Shown one piece after another: positions 1 to 12,000 of a stretch of DNA of 64,000 nucleotides. The notes beneath the pieces were generated by a model that was not told the origin of the DNA, did not search any database, and worked only from the letters and a program-made list of their open reading frames with translations. A program made the translations under genes and the position numbers. The number at the start of each line of letters is the position of its first letter. Position 1 is the stretch's first letter. This DNA is from Deuterostichococcus epilithicus (Eukaryota; Chlorophyta; Trebouxiophyceae; Prasiolales; Stichococcaceae). The stretch spans positions 1 to 64,000 of the forward strand of contig JAVTLE010000003.1 in the NCBI GenBank assembly GCA_033439295.1, read 5' to 3'.

Positions 1-3000
1 CTCCTCCATCGCCTCCGCCCGGCCCGCCGCCGTCGCCGCCGCCCAGCCCTCCCCCAAGCCCACCGCCCAGCCCGCCTCCGGCTCCTCCGCCCAGTCCGCC
101 GCCCGGCCCGCCTCCCAGCCCTCCGCCCAGCCCGCCGCCCAGCCCGCCTCCCAGCCCGCCGCCCAGCCCTCCCCCTTCGCCGCCGCCCAGCCCGCCGCCA
201 AGCCCGCCGCCGGCGCCTCCCCCTCACCACCTCCCGCCCCGCCGCCCGGCCCGCCGCCCGCGCCTCCGCCTGTGCCTCCTCCGTCGCCGCCTCCCGCCCC
301 GCCGCCGCCGCCGGTGTGCGCCCCAGGCGCAGCAACACGACCAACTGGAACAGCTACTGCGAGTTTGGGGAGGGGCTGCCCGCCGGCGGCCTGGTCATCG
401 GAAGTGGCGAGATGGCAGACTCGGTGGGCTCCAGCTCCCGAGTCGGCGGCAACACGACGCAGCTGACCGCCGACGCAGCCGGCTGTGGCCCGCAGTACGG
501 CATCGCCTACACCTTCTACATCGAGGTCGTCGCCTCTGGCAGCTACATCTTCAGCCTGAGCGTGGACCTCGGCGGCACCTCGGCGGCACAGCTCATCATC
601 AACGGCTCGTCGTCAGCCGGCCCGCTGCTGACCGTCGGCAGCGGAGCATCGAGCGCCGCCGGCACGCAGCCTGTCCCGCTGTCGCCTGGCCGCTACCTCG
701 TCGAGGTGGACCTGGCCAGCAACCTCGACACCAGCGCCTCGCTGGCCGCGTCGGTCGCCGGTCCCGACGGCCTGCTTGAGATGTTCCAGTGCGGCCCCCG
801 CCCGGCGTGACGCCGAAGCCGCCAAAGCCTCCGTCGTTCCGGGAGACTTCGCCGCCGCCGTCATCCCCTCCGCTGCCGCCTCCGGGGCCCCCACCGCAGC
901 CCCCCCGGGCCCGCNTCCGGCGCCACCGCCNGTGCCTCCACCAGCACCNCCTCCNGCGCCCCCGCCGAGCCCGNCCCCNGGCCCGCCGCCTTCACCGCCT
1001 CCGGGCCCGCCTCCGTCGCCGCCACCCGGGCCGCCGCCGCCGCCGCCGCCGGGCCCACCTCCGTCGCCGCCTCCGGGGCCGCCTCCGTCGCCGCCTCCCG
1101 GGCCGCCACCGTCGCCGCCCCCACGCCGCCGCCCTCTCCGCCTCCCGGTCCTCCGCCCTCACCGCCACCGTCACCTCCGCCTGGGCCGCCGCCCAGTCCG
1201 CCTCCCAGCCCACCGCCGTCGCCGCCCCCAGGGCCGCCACCTTCGCCTCCGCCGAGCCCGCCACCTGGCCCGCCACCGAGCCCGCCTCCCGCGCCACCGC
1301 CGAGCCCGCCTCCCGGCCCGCCGCCATCACCTCCTCCCTCCCCGCCTCCCGGCCCACCGCCGTCCCCTCCCCCGGGGCCGCCGCCGTCACCTCCCCCTCG
1401 CCTCCGCCTGCGCCGCCGCCCAGCCCGCCTCCCGGCCCGCCGCCTGCGCCACCGCCCAGCCCGCCCCGGGCCCGCCGCCGTCGCCACCGCCCAGCCCGCC
1501 TCCCGGGCCGCCGCCGTCGCCGCCGCCCGGGCCGCCGCCCTCGCCTCCCCCTCCCCGCCGCCCGGCCCGCCACCCTCGCCACCGCCGGCCCCCCGCCGTC
1601 TCCACCCCGAGCCCGCCTCCGACGCCCCCGCCGTCGCCGCCGCCCGGGCCGCCTCCCGAGCCCGCCGCCGTCGCCGCCGCCCGGTCCGCCTCCCTCGCCT
1701 CCGCCGTCTCCGCCTCCAGGGCCACCCCCTCTCCCGCCGCCCAGCCCTCCACCTGGCCCGCCGCCATCGCCTCCCCATCGCCGCCGCCCGCGCCTCCGCC
1801 TTCGCCGCCGCCGGCGCCACCTCCCAGCCCGCCGCCCTCGCCGCCGCCGGCGCCACCTCCCAGCCCACCTCCCTCGCCGCCGCCGGCTCCACCTCCCAGC
1901 CCACCTCCCTCGCCGCCGCCCGGGCCTCCCCCTCGCCACCGCCCGGCCCGCCCCGAGTCCGCCACCTGCGCCGCCTCCGTCGCCACCGCCCAGCCCGCCC
2001 CAGGCCCGCCGCCGTCTCCGCCGCCAAGCCCGCCGCCAGGGCCGCCGCCGAGCCCGCCGCCGGCGCCGCCCCAGCCCGCCGCCTTCGCCTCCGCCCGGCC
2101 CGCCCCCAAGCCCGCCGCCCGCGCCTCCTCCATCGCCTCCGCCCGGCCCGCCGCCGTCGCCGCCGCCCAGCCCTCCCCCAAGCCCACCGCCCAGCCCGCC
2201 TCCGGCTCCTCCGCCCAGTCCGCCGCCCGGCCCGCCTCCCAGCCCTCCGCCCAGCCCGCCGCCCAGCCCGCCTCCCAGCCCGCCGCCCAGCCCTCCCCCT
2301 TCGCCGCCGCCCAGCCCGCCGCCAAGCCCGCCGCCGGCGCTCCCCCTCACCACCTCCCGCCCCGCCGCCCGGCCCGCCGCCCGCGCCTCCGCCTGTGCCT
2401 CCTCCGTCGCCGCCTCCCGCCCCGCCGCCGCCGCCGGTGTGCGCCCCCAGGCGCAGCAACACGACCAACTTCTACAGCTACTGCGACTTTGGGGCCGCGC
2501 TGCCCGCCGGCGGCCTGGTCAACGGCACTGGCGAGATGGCAGACTCGGTGGGCTCCAGCTCCCGAGTCGGCGGCAACACGACGCAGCTGACCGCCGACGC
2601 AGCCGGCTGTGGCCCGCAGTACGGCATCGCCTACACCTTCTACATCGAGGTCGTCGCCTCTGGCAGCTACATCTTCAGCCTGAGCGTGGACCTCGGCGGC
2701 ACCTCGGCGGCACAGCTCATCATCAACGGCTCGTCGTCAGCCGGCCCGCTGCTGACCGTCGGCAGCGGAGCATCGAGCGCCGCCGGCACGCAGCCTGTCC
2801 CGCTGTCGCCTGGCCGCTACCTCGTCGAGGTGGACCTGGCCAGCAACCTCGACACCAGCGCCTCGCTGGCCGCGTCGGTCGCCGGTCCCGACGGCCTGCT
2901 TGAGATGTTCCAGTGCGGCCCCCGCCCGGCGTGACGCCGAGGCCGCCAAAGCCTCCGTCGTTCCGGGAGACTTCGCCGCCGCCGTCATCCCCTCCGCTGC

Positions 3001-6000
3001 CGCCTCCGGGGCCCCCACCGCAGCCCCCCCGGGCCCGCNTCCGGCGCCACCGCCNGTGCCTCCACCAGCACCNCCTCCNGCGCCCCCGCCGAGCCCGNCC
3101 CCNGGCCCGCCGCCTTCACCGCCTCCGGGCCCGCCTCCGTCGCCGCCACCCGCGCCGCCGCCGCCGCCGCCGCCGGGCCCACCTCCGTCGCCGCCTCCGG
3201 GGCCGCCTCCGTCGCCGCCTCCCGGGCCGCCACCGTCGCCGCCCCCACGCCGCCGCCCTCTCCGCCTCCCGGTCCTCCGCCCTCACCGCCACCGTCACCT
3301 CCGCCTGGGCCGCCGCCCAGTCCGCCTCCCAGCCCACCGCCGTCGCCGCCCCCAGGGCCGCCACCTTCGCCTCCGCCGAGCCCGCCACCTGGCCCGCCAC
3401 CGAGCCCGCCTCCCGCGCCACCGCCGAGCCCGCCTCCCGGCCCGCCGCCATCACCTCCTCCCTCCCCGCCTCCCGGCCCACCGCCGTCCCCTCCCCCGGG
3501 GCCGCCGCCGTCACCTCCCCCTCGCCTCCGCCTGCGCCGCCGCCCAGCCCGCCTCCCGGCCCGCCGCCTGCGCCACCGCCCAGCCCGCCCCGGGCCCGCC
3601 GCCGTCGCCACCGCCCAGCCCGCCTCCGGGCCGCCGCCGTCGCCGCCGCCCGGGCCGCCGCCCTCGCCTCCCCCTCCCCGCCGCCCGGCCCGCCACCCTC
3701 GCCACCGCCGGCCCCCCGCCGTCTCCACCCCGAGCCCGCCTCCGACGCCCCCGCCGTCGCCGCCGCCCGGGCCGCCTCCCGAGCCCGCCGCCGTCGCCGC
3801 CGCCCGGTCCGCCTCCCTCGCCTCCGCCGTCTCCGCCTCCAGGGCCACCCCCTCTCCGCCGCCCAGCCCTCCACCTGGCCCGCCGCCATCGCCTCCCCAT
3901 CGCCGCCGCCCGCGCCTCCGCCTTCGCCGCCGCCGGCGCCACCTCCCAGCCCGCCGCCCTCGCCGCCGCCGGCGCCACCTCCCAGCCCACCTCCCTCGCC
4001 GCCGCCGGCTCCACCTCCCAGCCCACCTCCCTCGCCGCCGCCCGGGCCTCCCCCTCGCCACCGCCCGGCCCGCCCCGAGTCCGCGCTGGGCGCCGCCTCC
4101 GTCGCCACCGCCCAGCCCGCCCCCAGGCCCGCCGCCGTCTCCGCCGCCAAGCCCGCCGCCAGGGCCGCCGCCGAGCCCGCCGCCGGCGCCGCCCCAGCCC
4201 GCCGCCTTCGCCTCCGCCCGGCCCGCCCCCAAGCCCGCCGCCCGCGCCTCCTCCATCGCCTCCGCCCGGCCCGCCGCCGTCGCCGCCGCCCAGCCCTCCC
4301 CCAAGCCCACCGCCCAGCCCGCCTCCGGCTCCTCCGCCCAGTCCGCCGCCCGGCCCGCCTCCCAGCCCTCCGCCCAGCCCGCCGCCCAGCCCGCCTCCCA
4401 GCCCGCCGCCCAGCCCTCCCCCTTCGCCGCCGCCCAGCCCGCCGCCAAGCCCGCCGCCGGCGCTCCCCCTCACCACCTCCCGCCCCGCCGCCCGGCCCGC
4501 CGCCCGCGCCTCCGCCTGTGCCTCCTCCGTCGCCGCCTCCCGCCCCGCCGCCGCCGCCGGTGTGCGCCCCCAGGCGCAGCAACACGACCAACTTCTACAG
4601 CTACTGCGACTTTGGGGCCGCGCTGCCCGCCGGCGGCCTGGTCAACGGCACTGGCGAGATGGCAGACTCGGTGGGCTCCAGCTCCCGAGTCGGCGGCAAC
4701 ACGACGCAGCTGACCGCCGACGCAGCCGGCTGTGGCCCGCAGTACGGCATCGCCTACACCTTCTACATCGAGGTCGTCGCCTCTGGCAGCTACATCTTCA
4801 GCCTGAGCGTGGACCTCGGCGGCACCTCGGCGGCACAGCTCATCATCAACGGCTCGTCGTCAGCCGGCCCGCTGCTGACCGTCGGCAGCGGAGCATCGAG
4901 CGCCGCCGGCACGCAGCCTGTCCCGCTGTCGCCTGGCCGCTACCTCGTCGAGGTGGACCTGGCCAGCAACCTCGACACCAGCGCCTCGCTGGCCGCGTCG
5001 GTCGCCGGTCCCGACGGCCTGCTTGAGATGTTCCAGTGCGGCCCCCGCCCGGCGTGACGCCGAAGCCGCCAAAGCCTCCGTCGTTCCGGGAGACTTCGCC
5101 GCCGCCGTCATCCCCTCCGCTGCCGCCTCCGGGGCCCCCACCGCAGCCCCCCCGGGCCCGCNTCCGGCGCCACCGCCNGTGCCTCCACCAGCACCNCCTC
5201 CNGCGCCCCCGCCGAGCCCGNCCCCNGGCCCGCCGCCTTCACCGCCTCCGGGCCCGCCTCCGTCGCCGCCACCCGGGCCGCCGCCTCGCCGCCGCCGGGC
5301 CCACCTCCGTCGCCGCCTCCGGGGCCGCCTCCGTCGCCGCCTCCCGGGCCGCCACCGTCGCCGCCCCCACGCCGCCGCCCTCTCCGCCTCCCGGTCCTCC
5401 GCCCTCACCGCCACCGTCACCTCCGCCTGGGCCGCCGCCCAGTCCGCCTCCCAGCCCACCGCCGTCGCCGCCCCCAGGGCCGCCACCTTCGCCTCCGCCG
5501 AGCCCGCCACCTGGCCCGCCACCGAGCCCGCCTCCCGCGCCACCGCCGAGCCCGCCTCCCGGCCCGCCGCCATCACCTCCTCCCTCCCCGCCTCCCGGCC
5601 CACCGCCGTCCCCTCCCCGGGGCCGCCGCCGTCACCTCCCCCTCGCCTCCGCCTGCGCCGCCGCCCAGCCCGCCTCCCGGCCCGCCGCCTGCGCCACCGC
5701 CCAGCCCGCCCCGGGCCCGCCGCCGTCGCCACCGCCCAGCCCGCCTCCCGGGCCGCCGCCGTCGCCGCCGCCCGGGCCGCCGCCCTCGCCTCCCCCTCCC
5801 CGCCGCCCAGCCCCCTCCGGGCCCGCCGCCGTCCCCTCCACCCGGCCCACCTCCCGGCCCGCCACCATCGCCACCGCCCAGGCCACCGCCTTCGCCTCCC
5901 CCTCCCGCCGCCCAGCCCACCACCCTTGCCGCCTCCGGGCCCCCGCCGTCACCACCTCCGAGTCCGCCACCCTCACCGCCGCCTGGTCCGCCTCCGAGCC

Positions 6001-9000
6001 CTCCGCCGTCTCCGCCTCCCTCGCCTCCGCCGTCTCCGCCTCCAGGGCCACCCCCTCTCCGCCGCCCAGCCCTCCACCTGGCCCGCCGCCATTGCCTCCC
6101 CCTCACCGCCACCTTGGCCACCGCCCTCGCCGCCGCCATCGCCACCTCCCAGCCCACCGCCCTCGCCGCCGCCATCGCCACCTCCCAGCCCACCGCCCTC
6201 GCCGCCACCATCGCCACCTCCCAGCCCTCCGCCCTCGCCACCGCCCAGCCCCGCCCCGCGTCCGCCACCTGCGCCGCCGCCGTCGCCACCGCCCAGCCCG
6301 CCCCCAGGCCCGCCGCCGTCTCCGCCGCCAGGCCCGCCGCCAGGGCCGCCACCGAGCCCGCCACCGTCGCCTCCTCCGGGGCCGCCGCCGAGCCCGCCAC
6401 CATCGCCTCCGCCGGGCCGCCACCAAGCCCGCCACCGTCGCCGCCGCCCAGTCCTCCCCAAGCCCACCACCATCGCCGCCTCCCAGCCCTCCACCGAGCC
6501 CGCCGCCCGGCCCCCTCCGAGCTCGCCGCCCAGCCCTCCCCCTTCGCCGCCTCCCAGCCCTCCTACACTTACTCCGCAGTTGGTCCACCTCCGAGCCCGC
6601 CACCAAGGCCGCCTCCTTCGCCGCCGCCTGCGCCTCTGCAAAACCCGCCGACGTCACCGCCCCCATTGTGCGTCTGGTGCCTCGTGCGGCTGACTCGGTC
6701 GTGTGTCAACCCCGATGTGTGACTCTGGCGGCAGACTTTGTACTGACCTATCATGACAGCCTGCATTGTCGCCCAGCCTCAACCCCCAAACATCCAAGGG
6801 AGTTGTGTGTATCTGGTTTCAGGCCTCCGCCGGTTCTCGNGCCCTACCCGCCGCCGCCACCGGCAACATCATGCCCGGCTGGCCAGCTGGCCTACACGAT
6901 TGGCCAGAGCCAGCGCTGCGGTGGCAATGCCAATGAGGGCTGCTGCCAGGTGCGTTGTTTTGCAAAGCTGCAGCGCCGTGTTCTGACTGCATGCATGAAA
7001 CGTTGTGGCACCAAGTACCCCGAGTACCACAAGTACCACAAGTACCAGCCAGGCAGACTGCCAAAATGACTGACCGGCTATTCATGACATGTGCGCAGAC
7101 AGGAAATGTCCAACCGTACAACGTGCAAGGGTGGCCCAACTGCGGAGTAAGTGTTGGCGCCTTCCGCAATGTGCTCGTATGATCCCATGAACCCGCCACA
7201 GTCATGCAAATCCATGCTGGCATATCCAATGCTGCGACTGTCAATGCTGCAAATGATCATAATGCATGGAAGCGCGCCCAGAAATCAACATTGAGGGCTG
7301 CACGATGCGCCGACATTGACACATGTCCTGATCTTTGCAGAACCCCACACCTTTGGTGAAGCCGGCATACTGCAAAACGGGCTACATGGGCTGCGCACGG
7401 CCGTGGGTGCGTTGATACATGAAAATAGGCATGAGCCGACTGAGCAGCTATCGTTCGCACCATTCGATGCCTCTCAAGTGCTCCGACCTCTGCTGATGGC
7501 TTGCTGCGGTTCTTGCACTGCAGGACTGCCCGCTGTTGCAATGCCAGCCCGACAGCGTCTGTATTTGCAACCAGGCAATTGGCTGGTGCGTAACCTCGCG
7601 GTTCTGGAGTCCATGTGTCGTGTGCACCTGCACGTGCTGTGTGCATGTGTTTGGAACGTATGGGGGCCAACTGTTTTGCAGTTGCATCATCTCTTTGGGT
7701 GTCCTGGTAGGGCGCTTTGTCAATCATACACAACCCCCGCCCTCTGATTGAAACCCTGCGCTGTCATGGTTTGCAGCGTGTGCGACAACCAGCTGCAGAA
7801 TTACCAGGAAATTAGCAGCTACACAACGGCAGCATGCGGCACCACCGGGTTTGGTGGCAAACCTCCTATCTGCAAAAACGATGCTTGCGTCCCACCGAGT
7901 CCGCCGCCGTCGCCTCCGCCCGCCCCAGTCCTCAAGCCTCCGCCGGCGCCGCCGAGCCTGGCGCCCTCACCTCCACCTAGGTGTGCAAGGCTGCTCGGCA
8001 GAACGCTTACGGACACTGCACGAAAAACCTTGTTCTCTGTGCGCCAACTCATGATGGACCAGGCCATTGCATCATCGCGTGCAAATGAGATGCCGCCCAC
8101 GGTGAATGACGCCGCATCTGTTCTCCCTGCCCGCGCAGCCCCCCGCCGGTGCCAGCACCCTACCCGCCGCCTGGACCAGTGTCATACTGCCCTGCCGGCC
8201 AGCAGCCCTGGGTGCTCAAGCAGTCAGAGCGATGTGGCGGCGACCGCGATGGCTGTTGCCAGGTTCGCCCCCCTCAATCTGGCACCTTGCCAGAGGTGGA
8301 CCAGAGACCGCCGTCACCTGTGNCTCATTGCTCCTTCATTCGTGTGCCCGCGGACGGACACCGTGACTGTGCTCATAATGACTGTGCTCAGTTGGTAGGC
8401 GGCGGCTGATCTGGGTTTCTGCTGCGGCTGCAGATGCAATCCAATGTCGTCCTCATCAATGGCCAGCAGGTCAATCAGGATCAGTGGAACAACTGCGGGG
8501 TAAGTTGAAATTCTCCCCTGGGCCTTTGCACTGTGAGGGTCCCCAAAGCTCCTCGTGTGCAGCAACCACAGCTGCATTGCCATAGTACGATTTCATCAGT
8601 GGTCATACAAATTTTGGCACATCCGCATTTCAAGCTTCTCTTGAGGGCATCGGCATTGTGCTGTGCCATTGTGCAAGCGTGGCCCGGGCCGACTGGTTGG
8701 CCGACTGGTTGACACGCACTCACTCACTGGAGGCCCTGGACCTCCTGAAAAACTGGCTCGGACCAGCATAGCAGGCCTGCACGCCACGGTGCTTACGTTG
8801 CTGCGGTGCTCATGCAGAACCCAAACCCCCCAGTCAAGCCTGCTTACTGCAAGACCGGCTACAACAACTGCTGGAGGCCGTGGGTGCGCTATCAAGCGCA
8901 CATGCTGTCCTTGTCATCGATCTGGCCTGCCTTGCCACAGCCGTCTTGCTTTAATGGAAGTCGACTTCTGCTCACCACGAATGGCGGTGTGCACTGCAGG

Positions 9001-12000
9001 ACTGCCCCAAGTTCACTTGCGAGCCCGGCACAATATGTGCTTGCAACCAGGGCGACTGGTGCGAATTCTGGCAGTCTAATGCGGCTCAGAATGCGGCTCA
9101 GAACATGCCAGCGCCAGCGCTGCGCCAGACGGCTCACTTGAATCGACCTCCTCGTCCTATCCTGTTGCTTTTGTGAGCAGCACAGCTGCAGCGTGCTGCT
9201 GCTGAAGCACCACAGGCGCCGCAGAGTCGTGCCCGAGCCCTTTGTGCGTACTGACATGCCCCTGCTGTCCGTGATGTTGCAGCACGTGCCAGACACAAGA
9301 CAACTACAACAACATCAAGAACAACGCGGGCGGCTACTCTCCGGCTATCTGTGAACCCACCACTTTCGGAGGCCCGTACTCGTGCCTCAACGAGGCGCAG
9401 TGCACGCCGCCATCACCTTCGCCGCCAATGCTGAGCCGGCCGCCACCGACAAGGTGTGCTACCGGGTAGCATTCTCAGGGCTTGGCTGAAGCATGCTCTG
9501 AACGTTCCGTGCTAAATTTTCCTACTCAGCCTGTGGGGTTCAGGTACATATTCAGTCGTGCATTGCAATTTCGGTAGCTTCATCAGGCGGATGGTCTGCG
9601 GCTTGAGCTCGAATGCTTTGCTGCGCAGCCCGCCGCCGAGCCCACCCCCGGCGCTCTGCGACAACAAGCGCAGCAACGTGGTCAACTACTATAGTTACTG
9701 CAGCTACAGCAGCAGCCTGCCACCTGGGAGCGGCCTCTATGGTAATGCTGGCCAGGTCGTCTCGGCGGTGGGGTCTGTCACCCCTACTGCCGGCATTATC
9801 ACGCACACATCATCAGGCTGCGGCCCAGAGNCNTTCGNCATAGCCTACACCTACTTCATTGAAGTGCCGACCTCCGGCTCCTACACCTTCACCCTCACTG
9901 TGNACGACGGCGGCGCAGCAGCCCAGNNCGTCATCAATGGCAGTGCTCCGGTGTTGACTGTCGGGGGATCGACTGCGCCTGGCAGCTACGCCGTCACCCT
10001 GGCGCCCGGCCGGTACCTCATCGAGGTAGACCTGGCCACAGGTGGAAGCGACATCGCTCCGACGCTGCAGGCGCAGCTGTCCAGTCCAAGTGGCAGCACC
10101 GNCGAGATGTTCCAGTGCGGCCCGCCGCCCAGCCTGCCCGCAAGGNCGCCACCAGACTTCCGCATTGCTGTACCGCCGCCTTCAGCCCCGCCACCATCGC
10201 CGCCTACTGGCCCGCCTCCCACGCCGCCGAGGCCTCCACCGCTGCCGCCACCTGGCGCGCCGCCAGTGCCTCCGCCAGGGCCGCCGCCATCCCCACCTCC
10301 CAGGCCACCGCCGGTACCACCCCCAGGGCCACCCCCATCCCCCCACCGACTCCTCCCCTGGCCCGCCGCCCTCACCGCCGCCTGGCCCGCCACCTCGGCC
10401 GCCGCCAGGTCCCCCTCCTGGCCCTCCCCGAGCCCGCCTCCCGGCCCGCCGCCGTCCCCTCCACCCAGCCCGCCTCCTGGCCCACCGCCGTCTCCCCCTC
10501 CGTCCCCTCCCCGGGGCCGCCGCCGTCACCTCCCCTTCTCCTCCGCCTGGCCCACCGCCCAGCCCGCCTCCGGGCCCGCCTCCCGGCCCGCCGCCCTCGC
10601 CACCGCCCTCGCCTCCCCCTCCCCGCCGCCCGGCCCGCCACCCTCGCCACCCCGGGTCCCCCGCCGTCTCCACCACCGAGTCCGCCTCCCACGCCCCGCC
10701 TTCACCGCCGCCCGGGCCGCCTCCAAGCCCGCCGCCGTCGCCGCCGCCCGGTCCGCCTCCCTCGCCTCCGCCGTCTCCGCCTCCAGGGCCACCCCCTCTC
10801 CGCCGCCCAGCCCTCCACCTGGCCCGCCGCCATCGCCTCCCCATCGCCGCCACCTGGGCCACCGCCCTCGCCGCCGCCCAGACCACCTCCCAGCCCACCT
10901 CCCTCGCCGCCACCGTCGCCACCGCCCTCCCCGCCGCCCTCGCCGCCACCATCCCCACCGCCGAGCCTGCCGCCGGGACCGCCTCCCAGCCCGCCGCCAT
11001 TGCCTCCGCCCGGCCCGCCGCCCTCGCCTCCGCCTGGCCCGCCGCCATCACCTCCGCCCAGCCCTCCCCGAGCCCACCGCCCAGCCCGCCGCCTGGCCCT
11101 CCCCGAGCCCGCCGCCATCACCTCCGCCCAGCCCCCCGAGCCCACCGCCCAGCCCGCCGCCTGGCCCTCCCCAAGCCCGCCGCCATCACCTCCGCCCGGC
11201 CCGCCGCCATCACCTCCGCCCAGCCCCCCGAGCCCACCGCCCAGCCCGCCGCCCTCGCCTCCGCCCGGCCCGCCGCCATCACCTCCGCCCAGCCCTCCCC
11301 GAGCCCACCGCCCAGCCCACCTCCGTCTCCTCCGCCCAGCCCGCCGCCTGGCCCTCCCCAAGCCCGCCGCCCAGCCCGCCACCGAGCCCGCCGCCCAGCC
11401 CCCTCCCAGCCCGCCGCCCGGCCCTCCCCTTCGCCGCCACCCAGCCCGCCGCCAAGCCCACCCCCACTGCCGCCGCCGCGTCCACCTCCAAACCCGCCAC
11501 CAAGGCCGCCTCCCTCGCCACCGCCCAGTCCGCCTCCATCGCCGCCTCCCGCCCCGCCGCCGCCGCCGGTGTGTATCGACAGGCGCAGCANCNCGACCAA
11601 CTTCTACAGCTACTGCGACTTTGGGGACGCGCTGCCCGGCGGCGGCCTGGTCAACGGCACTGGTGCGACGGCTGACTCGGTGGGCTCCAGCTCCCGAGCC
11701 GGCGGCAACACGACGCAGCTGACCGCCGACGCAGCCGGCTGTGGCCCGCAGTACGGCATCGCCTACACCTTCTACATCGAGGTCGTCGCCTCTGGCAGCT
11801 ACATCTTCAGCCTGAGCGTGGACGGCGCTGCCTCGAAGGCACAGCTGATCGTCAACGGCTCGTCCTCTGCCAGCCCGCTGCTGAGCGTCGGCGGCAGCCC
11901 GTCCACCGCCTCCAGCACGCAGCCTGTCCCGCTGTCGCCCGGCCGCTACCTCATCGAGGTGGACCTGGCCACCAACTACGACTTCACCCCCTCGCTGGCC

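Larger units (their letters stand above)
1..5806 (+). repeat. 2.12-kb tandem repeat, three copies (first and last incomplete)
   Basis: The sequence at position 1 recurs at about 2126 and 4249, and nearly every base between matches. Each unit holds one SPPP rod and one lectin-like module. Copy 3 diverges from copies 1 and 2 after about 5806. Six ambiguous N bases fall at the same relative positions in all copies: 915, 931, 949, 955, 974, 979; then 3039, 3055, 3073, 3079, 3098, 3103; then 5162, 5178, 5196, 5202, 5221, 5226. Small indels also separate the copies, for example near 1036-1050 versus 5281-5290. Confidence 0.9.
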
